A stretch of 64,000 nt of DNA from DASSSY01 sp035708205 (lineage in GTDB: Bacteria; Bacteroidota; Bacteroidia; Chitinophagales; Chitinophagaceae), in NCBI GenBank assembly GCA_035708205.1, contig DASSSY010000001.1:62001-126000 (forward strand). Reading direction: 5' to 3'. Below the pieces are notes generated by a model that worked only from the letters and a program-made list of their open reading frames with translations, was not told the DNA's origin and did not search any database. Shown one piece after another: positions 24,734 to 35,000 of the stretch (positions are counted from its first letter, which is position 1; every line of letters begins with the position of its first letter). The position numbers and the translations under genes were made by a program.

Positions 24734-25486
24734 ATGATTAAGAATATCCTATTGGCAGCCGCTTCCTGTATTTTGCTTTTCAGTACCGCAAACGCTCAGA
24801 AATACTTCTCTTTAGGACCGGTCACCAGCTTTGGTCATAGCGGAGTAACCAACGGAAAATATTTTGACGGCGTTACGGGCGCGCAACTAAGATCCGGATT
24901 CCACCCCTCATTTACAGCCGGCATTAGTGCCATTTATGCCAAAAACCCGCACTGGGGTTTCGGCGGGGAATTACTTTATGAGCAACAGGGATTTACCAAG
25001 AATATTAAATTTAAACCTGAGAGCTTAATCGAGCCCTGGTTACTAAAGCCAACGGATTATGACCAGACCAAAAATGTGGGCTATGTCCGCATTCCTTTGC
25101 GTGCCTATTATTTCTTTGGCCGATACAAGCAAAAAGTACGGCCTAAAGTATATGCCGGGCCTTCTTTGGGCTTTAAAGTATCGGAAAGCAATAAGTTGGA
25201 AGCCAATGATGATTTTTCAGAAAGCCAGATAAAAGACAGGGGGGAAGCCGCATACCCCAACCCCGAGTTCAACACCTTTGATTTGGGCGTACAGGTGGGC
25301 GCCGGCGCTAATATTACCCTTGGAAAAGCCATTTGGCTAAACGCCGATATCAACTATTACCAGGGATTCCTCGATGCTATGAAAAACACGGATCTTTTCT
25401 ATACTTCCGAAAACGGTACCAACTGGAACCAAAACTTAAGGATCCAGGTCGGTGTATTATTCGGCCTTGGCCGGTTGAAAAAATAA
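24734..25486 (+). CDS. Outer-membrane beta-barrel protein (PorT-like)
   Basis: A 250-residue product with a signal peptide (MIKNILLAAASCILLFSTANAQ). The mature chain has alternating amphipathic strands with aromatic girdles typical of an 8- to 10-strand barrel: HWGFGGELLYEQQGF, GYVRIPLRAYYFFG, KVYAGPSLGFKV, FDLGVQVGAGANITLGKAIWLNADINYYQGF and a C-terminal LRIQVGVLFGLGRLKK. It resembles the PorT/outer_membrane_beta_barrel family found in Bacteroidota, some members of which serve type IX secretion; no Por genes are nearby, so a specific role is not claimed. It ends in a terminator shared with the convergent MutS2-like gene. Confidence 0.82.
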   Translation: MIKNILLAAASCILLFSTANAQKYFSLGPVTSFGHSGVTNGKYFDGVTGAQLRSGFHPSFTAGISAIYAKNPHWGFGGELLYEQQGFTKNIKFKPESLIEPWLLKPTDYDQTKNVGYVRIPLRAYYFFGRYKQKVRPKVYAGPSLGFKVSESNKLEANDDFSESQIKDRGEAAYPNPEFNTFDLGVQVGAGANITLGKAIWLNADINYYQGFLDAMKNTDLFYTSENGTNWNQNLRIQVGVLFGLGRLKK

Positions 25487-25495
25487 AGACGAATG

Positions 25496-25528
25496 GCTCT
25501 CCATCAATGGATGGGGAGCTTTTATTTT
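25496..25528 (+). terminator. Terminator after the beta-barrel gene
   Basis: GCTCTCCATC (25496-25505) pairs with GATGGGGAGC (25510-25519) with one G-U, then TTTTATTTT. The T tract overlaps the 3' end of the convergent gene. Confidence 0.8.
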
Positions 25529-27639
25529 CCCGGGTTCGGATGTTTTTCCAGTGCTACCACCCATTCTTCCAAAGCGATGGTAAAAGGTAGCTTTCCTATC
25601 CGGACAACACCTTTCTGACCGTTGATCTGTTCTAAACGCCCCGCCTGATGATTGGTCTTGTTCAGCACCAGGTCGCCGATAACGGGCGCTCTTTTCAAGG
25701 TTTTATATTGCTTGTCCGCCTTCTGTGCGGCGGCGGCATTTTGCTGCATTTGCTTTTTCTTAAACAACAATTTTTCTGCCGACCGGATAACCGCCTGCTT
25801 ATTATCGGTCTTCTTCCATTCCTGAACCAGCTGCTTAAATTTACGCTCCGTATCCCGCAGGTATTGCAGCTCCTCCTGTTTAATCTTGTTCTGCAACTTC
25901 AGGGTTTCCACCTGCTGCCGGTGCTGTTCCTTTTGCATCAAAAGGTCATATTGCGCTTTGCTCTTACGGCTTTCCGCCAGTTGTCGTTCCAGCTCTTTGG
26001 CGGTTTTTTCATTATAGACGGCCTGCTGCTCCACTTCCAGCAATAATTTATCCAAGCGGAGATGGCCCGAATCGGTCAATTGCCTGGCCCTGTCAATGAC
26101 CTTTTCCGGCAGGCCGCTACGCTGCGCAATGGCAAAAGTATAGGAGCTGCCCGGCTTACCGGTGACCAGCTGGAACAGCGGCAATAACTTTTCTTCATCA
26201 AAAAGCATGGCAGCGTTTTGCATCCCCTTTGTCTTGCCTGCCATGATCTTCAGATTCAGATAATGGGTAGTAATGACGCCGTAAGCTTGCTTTTGTGCCA
26301 GGCCTTCCACAATCGCTTCGGCAAAAGAGCCGCCAAGATAAGGATCGGAGCCACTTCCCAGTTCATCAATGAAAAATAAGGCTTTCCCGTTTGCAAACCG
26401 AAGGAACTCATTCATGTCCTTAAGGTGGGCGCTGTATGTGCTCAGCTCATTCTCAATAGATTGCGTATCACCGATATGTACCATGACCTGCTTAAAAATA
26501 CCCACTTCCGAACGTCCGTCCGCCGGAATGAGCAAGCCGGCTTGGATCATTAACTGTAACAGGCCGATGGTCTTCATAGCGACGGTTTTTCCCCCGGCAT
26601 TGGGACCACTGATGACCAGGATCCTTTCTTCACGGTCTAACTGTACATTTAAGGGAACGATGTTTTTGGCCTCTTTCCTGTTTTTAAGGAACAATAAGGG
26701 ATGGCAGGCCTGTATCAGCTTTGTTCCCGGATGAGGGCTGATAGCGGGCATCTGCGCATCCATGTCCCTTGCCAGGAGGGCTTTGGCATAGATAAAATCA
26801 TAAATGCCGCAAAGACGGTAATACTGCTGCAGAACAGGATGATAAACCGAAAGCTTTGCCGTTAAGGCCCGTAAAACCTGGAGGATTTCTTTTTGCTCAT
26901 CCAGCTCCAGCAAAGTAATATCATTGTTGAGTAAAACGGTATTCTCCGGCTCGATAAATACCGTTTTACCGCTATCGCTCTCACCGTGGATAATCCCTTT
27001 AACGATCCTTTTTTGTTCCGCGAGAACCGCGACACACCGACGGTTATTCAGGAAAGATTCGCCGATGTCCGCCAGGTATCCTTGCTTGCCGAGTTTCCGG
27101 ACATTAGCGTCAAAGACCTGCCGGAGCTGCCGTCGTTTATCGGAAAGCGCCATCCTGATCTGTTTCAGGTGGTCGCTGGCGTCATCTCGTAAATGGTTGT
27201 GTTCGTCAATAACGGTAGCCATCAAATCCAGGATAGCGGGTTCGAATGCCGTATCAGACAACAAGGCAAAAAGATTGGGATAAAGCTCGGTCTTGCCTTT
27301 GAACCAGCGAAAAAGCGTCTGAATATTATGGCATAATTTGCGCAGGCTGACCAGATCGGCAATCTGTAGACTGGCGTATGGCAGGGTAAGCAGCTTAAGT
27401 TCCCGCTCCAGGTTTTTGATGGTGGTACCGGGAAAATAATCGCCAACGCCAAGGTTAAACGTCTGGAACAATTCCTTTGTTTGCAGGAGCGCTTTTTCAA
27501 TCCAGGCAATATTGGACTGGCAACGGAGATTGGCTGCACGCTGCCGGGCATCATCCGTAGTACATTTATCCAAAAGCAATTGCCGGATCTTATCAAACTC
27601 CAAACGCTGAGCCGCATTACCCGGATATAATTGTAACAT
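25522..27639 (-). CDS. MutS2-like ATPase lacking the C-terminal Smr domain
   Basis: A 705-residue MutS-family protein. Residues ~1-325 form the helical core and clamp-like region; the ATPase follows with Walker A ISGPNAGGKT (~344-353), FFIDELGSGSDPYLGG as Walker B and VITTHYLNL. After GSSYTFAIAQRSGLPEKVIDRA comes a long coiled coil (~515-625) rich in K, E and Q. The C-terminus (PVIGDLVLNKTNHQAGRLEQINGQKGVVRIG) is the KOW-like piece. Canonical MutS2 (~780 residues) continues into an Smr nuclease domain; here the protein ends at EKHPNPGK without it. From memory short versions are common in Bacteroidota. Likely roles are recombination control or rescue of collided ribosomes, as for MutS2, without the Smr nuclease. 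Confidence 0.87.
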   Translation of the reverse strand: MLQLYPGNAAQRLEFDKIRQLLLDKCTTDDARQRAANLRCQSNIAWIEKALLQTKELFQTFNLGVGDYFPGTTIKNLERELKLLTLPYASLQIADLVSLRKLCHNIQTLFRWFKGKTELYPNLFALLSDTAFEPAILDLMATVIDEHNHLRDDASDHLKQIRMALSDKRRQLRQVFDANVRKLGKQGYLADIGESFLNNRRCVAVLAEQKRIVKGIIHGESDSGKTVFIEPENTVLLNNDITLLELDEQKEILQVLRALTAKLSVYHPVLQQYYRLCGIYDFIYAKALLARDMDAQMPAISPHPGTKLIQACHPLLFLKNRKEAKNIVPLNVQLDREERILVISGPNAGGKTVAMKTIGLLQLMIQAGLLIPADGRSEVGIFKQVMVHIGDTQSIENELSTYSAHLKDMNEFLRFANGKALFFIDELGSGSDPYLGGSFAEAIVEGLAQKQAYGVITTHYLNLKIMAGKTKGMQNAAMLFDEEKLLPLFQLVTGKPGSSYTFAIAQRSGLPEKVIDRARQLTDSGHLRLDKLLLEVEQQAVYNEKTAKELERQLAESRKSKAQYDLLMQKEQHRQQVETLKLQNKIKQEELQYLRDTERKFKQLVQEWKKTDNKQAVIRSAEKLLFKKKQMQQNAAAAQKADKQYKTLKRAPVIGDLVLNKTNHQAGRLEQINGQKGVVRIGKLPFTIALEEWVVALEKHPNPGK

Positions 27640-27647
27640 GAATTAAA

Positions 27648-27684
27648 ATTTAAAAAAGCGACATTTCATTGAAAAGCCGCTTTT
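27648..27684 (-). terminator. Terminator of the nif3/zinc-ribbon operon
   Basis: On the minus strand AAAAGCG (27684-27678) pairs with CGCTTTT (27660-27654) and is followed by TTAAATTTTAA. It lies 50 bases past the zinc-ribbon stop and just before the mutS2-like start. Confidence 0.6.
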
Positions 27685-27733
27685 GAACAGGGCGATACTG
27701 CCGCCCTATAACACCCAATAATTCGCCTGTAAG

Positions 27734-28492
27734 TTAAGACACCTGAACAGCGTCATTAAATTCATTATCGATCAGGATCCTGCCGCAATGCTCACAGGCA
27801 ATGATCTTTTTATGTTGCTGAATTTCGTATTGGCGCTGTGGCGGAATAACATTGAAACAGCCACCACAGGATTCGCGGATAACCGGAACAATAGCGAGGC
27901 CATTACGATAATTGGCACGAATTCTTTCATAAGCGTTCAATAAACGCGGCTCTACGGCTTCTTTGGCCTTAGCAGATTTCTTCTCCAAGGCCGTTTCTTC
28001 GGCCTCCGTTTCCTTGATGATCTTTTCCAGCTCCGCCCGTTTCACGCCTAAGGCTTCGTTCTTGACATCCAGCTTGCCTTCGGTCAGCATTTTGGCATGA
28101 AGGCTTTCCTGCACCCGAACCTGGGCGTCCTTCACATGTTTGTCGCAAAGCTTCATTTCCAGTTCCTGAAGTTCTATTTCCTTGGAAATGGCTTCATATT
28201 CGCGGTTGTTCTTGACATTATCCTGTTGCTTTTCATATTTTTTAATCAAAGCTTCGGCTTCCTTCTTTGCGGCTTTCCGGCTGTCAATATATTCATTGAT
28301 GCTGGTAATCTCAGAATCAATGTTGTTGAGCCGGGTTTGTAGCCCTTCCACTTCGTCTTCCAGATCTTTTACTTCAATGGGCAATTCACCTTTCAGGATT
28401 TTGATCTCATCGATCTTAGAGTCGATTTTTTGAAGCGCAATGACTGCTTTCAGTTTCTCTTCTATGGAAAAATCTTTGGCTGCTGTAGGCAT
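27734..28492 (-). CDS. Coiled-coil protein with C4 zinc ribbon (COG1579-like)
   Basis: A 252-residue protein. Residues ~10-185 are an almost unbroken antiparallel coiled coil with repeated K/E/L heptads (KDLEDEVEGLQTRLNNIDSE, AEALIKKYEKQQDNVKNN). The C-terminal ~60 residues carry a zinc ribbon with two CxxC knuckles: RESCGGCFNVIPPQ and IIACEHCGRILI. This architecture matches the Zn-ribbon proteins long noted next to Nif3-family genes. Here nif3 ends only four bases upstream, so the two are co-transcribed and probably act together. It may bind nucleic acid; no activity is established. Confidence 0.87.
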   Translation of the reverse strand: MPTAAKDFSIEEKLKAVIALQKIDSKIDEIKILKGELPIEVKDLEDEVEGLQTRLNNIDSEITSINEYIDSRKAAKKEAEALIKKYEKQQDNVKNNREYEAISKEIELQELEMKLCDKHVKDAQVRVQESLHAKMLTEGKLDVKNEALGVKRAELEKIIKETEAEETALEKKSAKAKEAVEPRLLNAYERIRANYRNGLAIVPVIRESCGGCFNVIPPQRQYEIQQHKKIIACEHCGRILIDNEFNDAVQVS

Positions 28493-28496
28493 ATAT

Positions 28497-29597
28497 CTAA
28501 ATATAATAATTTATTGGATTGGTATTGATATTAGTCAAATGAGTGGCAAAATTAGGAAATTTTTCCTTTAATATTTCCGAAAATATTTCAACCGTAAACT
28601 GCTCGCTTTCATAATGGCCGATATCGGCAATAATGATTTGATTTTCAGCATCGAAAAATTGGTGGTATTTAAAATCCGCGCTTAAAAACACGTCCGCATT
28701 CTGCCTGATGGCCGCCGGGAGCAAAAAACTGCCGCTACCACCGCAGAAAGCGATGCGCTGAACTTCATTCTGGTGAGGCTGGGTATATCGAACGGATCTT
28801 GCGGCCATGCTTTCCTGAACCAGGGCCAGAAAATCCTGAATAGCCACCGGCTCCGGCAATTCGCCGATCATACCCGCACCTTTCGTCTGATCCGTGTTTT
28901 CCAGCCGGACAAGGCCATATGCGACCTCTTCGTAAGGATGATACCGAAACAGGGTCCGGAGCACATCGTCCCGCCGTTCTTCCGGTAAGATCACCTCCAG
29001 CTTTTGCTCCTGAACATATTCTCTTGGTCCGGCGGGTTTTCCAATCATGGGGTCGGTATCCGGTCCCGGCCGAAAGGTACCCGTGCCCGGTTGCCGAAAG
29101 CTGCATTCATCATAATTTCCAATGGCTCCCGCGCCGGCGGCAAACAAATAATTGGCCAGGTCAGCAGCATGCGCTTCGGGAATATAAGTATGCAATTTCA
29201 GAATATTCTGACTGACGGGCGCCAAGACCTTGGGATTTTGAATACCCAGCCTTTGCGCGATTTTCAGGTTAACGCCTTTCTGCATATTATCCAGATTGGT
29301 ATGCGCGGCAAAAATGGCAATATTATTTTGAATGGCTTTGATAATGATCCGCTCCGTACTATTGGCGCCCGATAAACGTTTCAGCGGTTTAAACAAAACG
29401 GGATGATGGGCAATGATCAGGTTACAGCCCATACTAACGGCTTCCTCAACCACTGCTTCGGTAACATCCAGGGCTAATAAGGCCGAACGGGCTTCCGCCT
29501 CAATATCGCCTACCTGGAGGCCGCTGTTATCATAACTTTCCTGGTAATTCAAAGGCGCGAAACGATGTATTCCCTGGATAATTTCCCTGATCTTCAT
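28497..29597 (-). CDS. Nif3-like dinuclear metal centre hexameric protein
   Basis: A 366-residue YqfO/Nif3 family protein. Metal ligands are in CNLIIAHHPVLFKPLKRL (~58-75), FAAHTNLDNMQKGVN (~95-109) and the C-terminal ADIGHYESEQFTVEIF (~325-340). The extra ~100 residues between the halves (~130-260, including EYVQEQKLEVILPEERRDDVL) form the PII/CutA-like insertion of long Nif3 proteins. Hexameric toroids with two metals per subunit are known for the family, and GTP cyclohydrolase I type 2-like or hydrolase activity is suspected but not settled. First gene of a two-gene operon with the zinc-ribbon protein. Confidence 0.9.
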   Translation of the reverse strand: MKIREIIQGIHRFAPLNYQESYDNSGLQVGDIEAEARSALLALDVTEAVVEEAVSMGCNLIIAHHPVLFKPLKRLSGANSTERIIIKAIQNNIAIFAAHTNLDNMQKGVNLKIAQRLGIQNPKVLAPVSQNILKLHTYIPEAHAADLANYLFAAGAGAIGNYDECSFRQPGTGTFRPGPDTDPMIGKPAGPREYVQEQKLEVILPEERRDDVLRTLFRYHPYEEVAYGLVRLENTDQTKGAGMIGELPEPVAIQDFLALVQESMAARSVRYTQPHQNEVQRIAFCGGSGSFLLPAAIRQNADVFLSADFKYHQFFDAENQIIIADIGHYESEQFTVEIFSEILKEKFPNFATHLTNINTNPINYYI

Positions 29598-29768
29598 AAT
29601 TTTCCGGTTTTGAAAAGATCAAAATTAGGAAATTGAAACTTAAGTATCGACAAGGCGGCCGGGCTATTCTTTCCGCCTCGGTACATGGATATACTCAAAA
29701 AACAAAGTAATATGTGGTGTACTTTTATGATCGTATAGTATGTTTCCTTTAACTAAATTTCATTATTC

Positions 29769-30830
29769 ATGAAAAAAATTATACTAACTGCAATGACTGT
29801 TTGCTGCATGGATCAGGCAAAGGCACAAATAATAGACACTATGCTCATTGATTTTGAATTTCAAGCTTGCCCCATCCGCAAATGGATTATACCCAAACAC
29901 TTGATACGGGTAACTATTCATTTGATGCCATGTCTGGTATTTCTTCTACCCTTATCACTATACGAAAGCGTTCTACGGATACAAAATTGCGGATGGAAAT
30001 TTCGAGGGCTTTACCTATGCTAATATTGTTGATAGCATAGGAATTGACAGCTTGGAACGACGGGCGGCATTTCCAGGCACCGGACATAACCATTCCTTCC
30101 AATATGGCGTCGCTCATGGTCTGATTTGTAATGCTTGGTACGCGGCCGAAGATGTAGAAAAGCCTAATGGAATGAGAGAAATCGGGCCCATATTTGGCTT
30201 TTATGTGACCAATACCACTTATGATGTCCTGAGTATGCTTCACGGCGATAGCACATGCAAAAAATTTGGTGGTGAAAACGGAACAGATCCGGATGGGTTT
30301 TTATTAACCATCAAGGGATATGTATGGGGTAATCTTGTAGATCCCACTTTATTCTACCTGGCCGATTTCCGTAGTGATACGCCCGGCCGGGATTATATTG
30401 TCAAAAAGACTGGCAATGGGTGGATTTAAGCCGTTTCGGTAATGTGGACAGTCTCAGCTTCTCGCTTTCCTCTTCCGATACGGATTATTCTGCTGGTCAT
30501 ATGCGCAGGCCGGCCTATTTTTGCTTAGACGATATAAAAAGTGCAGAATATACTGGCGGTATTCATGAGGTTTATCAAAACGGCTTATTTAAAATTTTCC
30601 CCCAATCCCGTAGCTTCCGGCGAACGCTTGTTCTTTGAAAGCCAAAAATCAATTTCCGACAAAGAATATACCTTTTCTCTTTATGATCTTTCGGGGGAAA
30701 AAGTCATGCAGCAACAACTTCTTCCGGAGCAACGCTGGCTTTACCACAACTGCCACCGGGCATTTATACGCTATCCGTGCGCGATGGCCAACAACAATTG
30801 GTCTACAGCCAGAAGCTGCTGATACAATAA
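29769..30830 (+). pseudogene. Frameshifted DUF4465-T9SS secreted protein gene
   Basis: Four short frames join into one decayed gene. It has a signal peptide (MKKIILTAMTVCCMDQAKAQ) and IDFEF at 29769-29870. A shifted frame then gives DYTQTLDTGNYSFDAMSGIS and another FEGFTYANIVDS. 30052-30429 holds NHSFQYGVAHGLICNAW, FGFYVTNTTYDVLSM and TIKGYVWG. 30420-30560 holds MDLSRFGNVDSLSFSLSSSD and RRPAYFCLDDI. About 30575-30830 holds a T9SS sorting tail (FSPNPVASGERLFF, FSLYDLSGEKV). The order equals that of the intact gene at 2376-3374, so this is a paralog broken by at least four indels. No cobalamin riboswitch precedes it. Sequencing error is a less likely cause given the number of shifts. Confidence 0.8.
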
Positions 30831-30977
30831 GGACACAGCGCTCATCCTTATGACATAATACAGGACGGCCTACATCTTACTTAATATTCAATCCTGCTCA
30901 GGCAGAAGGAAAGTCCGGTGTTGAAACCGTCGGCTTATTGTCTTTGAGGAAGACATTTCTTTGTGCCGATTAAATAT

Positions 30978-30985
30978 TACTTTTG
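30978..30985 (+). promoter_or_regulatory. -7 element TACTTTTG before ftsY
   Basis: TACTTTTG fits TAnnTTTG and lies 25 bases before the ftsY ATG at 31011. A TTTG occurs 14 bases upstream of it, closer than the usual spacing. Confidence 0.5.
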
Positions 30986-31010
30986 CAACAAAATCGAGCA
31001 AAACAGCAAT

Positions 31011-31985
31011 ATGGGCATTTTTAATAAACTCTTCAAACGTAATAAAGAGCAGGTTGAACAAAAAGAAGCCTTGGATGAAGGTTTGAAAAAGACCAAGCAA
31101 AGCTTTTTGTCCAAACTAACCAAAGCTGTTGCCGGCAAAAGCACAGTCGATGATGAAGTGTTGGATAATATCGAAGAAGCTTTGATTTCCGCTGATGTAG
31201 GCCTGGATACTACCGTTAAGATCATCAGGCGCCTTGAAGAGCGTGTTTCCAAAGACAAATACTTAGGCATAAGCGAATTAAACAATATCCTTCAGGAAGA
31301 GATCGCGGATTTGATCGACGATGCCCCTGATCAGGATACACCTTTCGACCTTCCGGCCGGTAAAAAGCCTTATGTCATTTTAGTGGTTGGCGTCAATGGC
31401 GTAGGCAAAACCACCACCATAGGCAAACTCGCTTACCATTATAAAAAGCACGGCAAAAATGTTTTGCTTGGCGCCGCCGATACCTTCAGGGCAGCTGCGG
31501 TGGACCAGCTGACCATTTGGAGCGAACGGGTAGATGTGCCGATTGTTAAAAAGGAAATGGGCAGCGATCCGGGTTCCGTAGCTTTTGATACAGTGGTCAG
31601 CGGGCTGGCCAAAGGCAGCGATGTTATCTTAATCGATACGGCCGGCCGCCTGCATAACAAAGCCTACCTGATGGATGAGTTGTCCAAGATCCGCAGGGTC
31701 GTCAGCAAAAAAATCCCTGATGCCCCGCATGAGGTGCTGTTAGTGCTTGACGGTAGCACAGGACAAAACGCTTTGGAGCAAGCCAAACAGTTTACTTCAG
31801 CTACAAACGTTACATCTCTGGCCATCACCAAATTAGATGGAACAGCAAAAGGCGGCGTCGTGCTGGCGATCGCCAACCAGTTTAAGATCCCGGTAAAATA
31901 TATCGGTGTTGGCGAGCAAATGGAAAACCTGCAGATATTCAACAAATATGATTTTATCGACAGTTTGTTTTCTTTAGAGTCATAA
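31011..31985 (+). CDS. ftsY: Signal recognition particle receptor FtsY
   Basis: A 324-residue SRP GTPase that docks ribosome-nascent chain complexes at the membrane. Start at ATG 31011 (MGIFNKLFKRNKEQ); the longer frame from a GTG includes the promoter. The short, charged N-terminal region replaces the long acidic A domain of enterobacteria and holds the amphipathic membrane-binding helix. N domain ~20-100. G domain: GVNGVGKTTTIGKLA (G1), AADTFRAAAVDQL (G2), LIDTAGRLHNKAYLMDEL (G3), TKLDGTAKGG (G4) and YIGVGEQMENLQIF at the end. Length is typical of Bacteroidota FtsY. Confidence 0.96.
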   Translation: MGIFNKLFKRNKEQVEQKEALDEGLKKTKQSFLSKLTKAVAGKSTVDDEVLDNIEEALISADVGLDTTVKIIRRLEERVSKDKYLGISELNNILQEEIADLIDDAPDQDTPFDLPAGKKPYVILVVGVNGVGKTTTIGKLAYHYKKHGKNVLLGAADTFRAAAVDQLTIWSERVDVPIVKKEMGSDPGSVAFDTVVSGLAKGSDVILIDTAGRLHNKAYLMDELSKIRRVVSKKIPDAPHEVLLVLDGSTGQNALEQAKQFTSATNVTSLAITKLDGTAKGGVVLAIANQFKIPVKYIGVGEQMENLQIFNKYDFIDSLFSLES

Positions 31986-32073
31986 TATAAGGGAATGATC
32001 ACAGAACTGTTTCCCGAGGGCTAAAATATTTATTAAAAAAAGGAGCCAGCCAACCTTAATACCCGGATGTTAC

Positions 32074-32081
32074 TATCTTTG
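32074..32081 (+). promoter_or_regulatory. -7 element TATCTTTG before the TamB-like gene
   Basis: TATCTTTG fits TAnnTTTG, 17 bases before the CTG at 32099. Confidence 0.45.
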
Positions 32082-32098
32082 CCCATAATCTTTTTGGT

Positions 32099-35000
32099 CT
32101 GAGGCGTCTATTCAAAATATTACGCAATTTTATCTTTACTATTATTGCATTGGTCATCCTTTTGGCCATAGGGGTTAATTTGCCGCCGGTACAAAATTAT
32201 CTGTCGCAACAGGCGGCCCGGATCTTATCTGAAAAATTAGGTACCAGGGTTACCGTCAGTCATTTGCGCTTCCATTTGTTTAATGCAGCCCATCTGGAAG
32301 GCTTGTTTATCGCGGACCAGCGCCAGGACACCCTACTTTATGCTGGCGATGTGCAATTCAGAATGACCGACTGGTTCTTAGGCGCGCAGACCAAGATCAT
32401 TCATTACGTTGGCCTTAAAGACGCCAAAGTGTATTTGCATCGTTTTAAAAATAAGGATGAATGGAATTACGCCTTTTTGGAAAAAGCCTTTAGCGTCGGT
32501 CCCGGAGACAAAAATCAAAAATCTTCCCCCGGCTTTCAATGCTCACTTGAGAAAGTTGATTTTAACCGGGTGCATTTCTATTGGAAAGACGAATGGGTGG
32601 GCACGGACTATGAAGCCGGGATCGGCCAGCTGACTTTAAAAGCCAGGGATATTGACTGGAAGAGAAAAAAGCTCCACCTGGCTTCTTTAACCGGCGACAA
32701 ATTGCTGTTCGGCATTCTTCAATACACCGGCGGACGGCCACCAAGAAAACGCGTTGATCAGCCCTCCGTTATAGATACCACGGCTTTTAATCCCGGTAAA
32801 TGGCAAATAATCTTGGACAAACTGGAAATCGCACACAGCCGGTTTTATCTGGAATATCCCGAAGAAACAGTGCCCAAAGGGCTCTTCGACGAGGACCACC
32901 TGAATATTACGGGTATCCAAACCACCATAAAAGGCATCAAAATAAGCGGCGACACGATCTCCGGCCACGTCAGCAGCCTGGCAGCCCGGGAGCGTTGCGG
33001 ACTGTCCATTCGTCGGTTAAGCGGTGATATCAGCGTATCACCGGTATTGGCGGAATGCCGCAATCTTTTTCTGCAGACCGGCAACAGCACCGTAACCGAT
33101 TATTACGCCATGCATTACCGTCGTTTCCCCGATTTTTTGGACTACATCGATAAGGTGAAAATGGTAGGCCATTTAAAAAATTCCGAGATCGGTATACAGG
33201 ATATTGTCTATTTCGCACCGGAGCTCTCCCGGTTGAAAAACCTGTCCGTGCAGGTTTCAGGTAAAGGCTCGGGAACTGTCGCCCGCCTGTCCGTGCAGGA
33301 ACTGTACCTCAATGACGGCTTTTCTACCCTGACCGGCAGTTTGATCATGAACGGGCTTCCCGATATTGAGGAAACTTTCATTGATTTTAGAGATGTCCGG
33401 TTGCATAGTTCCGGTGCTGCGGCACTTTTCTATGCGCCTGAGCTAAAAGCGCAGAAAGCCGTTCATTTAGAAACCTTAAAGAGCCTTGATTTTAATGGGA
33501 ATTACACCGGGTACATCCGGAATTTCGTGGCCTATGGTCATATACAAACCAACCTGGGCAATGTGGAAGCCGACCTTAACATGAAATTGCCGGTGCAGGA
33601 CAAAGCCAGCTATTCGGGACATCTCCGGATACAGGACTTCGCCACCGGCGTTTTACTTAACCAGCAGGCCATTGGCCGGACCTCTTTTTCCATGGACATT
33701 TCCGGAAAAGGCTTTAACCCGCATACCTTATCCGCTAAGGTCGACGGCACCATTTCGGCCATTACCTTTAACCGTTACGATTACCAGAACATTAAGATTG
33801 ATGGAACATTCGACCGGCAAAAATTTAACGGCGCCTTATCTATTGATGATCCGAACGCGGTCTTTGATTTTGACGGAGATATAGATCTGTCTAAAGAGAG
33901 CCCTTCTTATCATTTCAGTGCCGTTGTGAATAAGCTCCGGCTTAAGCCCTTGAATTTTTCATCGGATACCATCAATTTGAAGGCCGGGTTTCAGCTGGAT
34001 ATGACCGGCAACGATCTGGACAACCTTTCGGGCACGGCAAACATCTCGCATGTCAATTTGGTTAAAAACGGCAAACAGCTTGATGTACATGATCTTAGTC
34101 TCAGCGCTGCAATAAGTGAAGATGGCAGCCATCTGATACAAATCAATACCGATCAGGCTTCCGCCGCCATTGAAGGCCATTTCTACCCTTCTGATCTATG
34201 GGCTTCCACTAAACTATTCCTTTCCTATTATCTGCCGGAATACGTTCTGCCCCCTGATCATTTCGGGCGCAGCCGCTATTTTAATTTCCACATCCAGGCC
34301 GGAGACATTTCCGACCTGTTATCCCTGGTCAACCCGGGCGTTAAATTAAAAGGCACGGCAAACATTTCAGGTAATGTCAATTTGGAGAACCAGTCCCTGA
34401 ACCTGGAGGGGGACATTTCAAAGCTGTCCTACGGAAATATTGTTGCCGGTTCGACAACAATCACCGCTACCGGCAATTTTTCAGGATTGCACCTTAATCT
34501 TCAGGCGCAAAACATTCACGGGGACAATGAAATGATTATTTCAAATTATGACCTGTCAGCACAGCTGTTCAGGGACACCGTTAAATTTCAAATCCAGACC
34601 ACCTCGCCTTCCAGCCTGGACAAAGCCTTGTTGAACGGCCAGGCATTTGCCCGGCAGGACAGCATCTATCTCCGGCTAACGCCATCTTTGTTTAACTTTA
34701 ATAATAAAACATGGCATATCCCGGCCGGAAACCAGTTTGTATTTGCCCCTAAATTCATCTCCATTCAAAATCTTAAAATAAATTCCGGACAGCAAGCGAT
34801 TGAAATTAACCCGGCCGATGATCACCTCAGTGGCAACAATATCCTGGTCAGGTTGCAAAATATCGATTTAGCCCCGCTCAATAATTTCATCGATCTATAC
34901 GGCAACCGGATCGACGGGCGGTTAAACGGCAAAATTTACGGGCGGGCACTATTGGACACCAGCAGGTTTGACTTTGACCTGACCAGTAACCATGTCCGTT

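Noticed and set aside
30895..30925. GGAAAGTCCGG string reminiscent of the P4 helix of RNase P RNA
   Set aside because: The gap before ftsY is only about 130 bases, far too short for RNase P RNA, and none of the other conserved regions are present.
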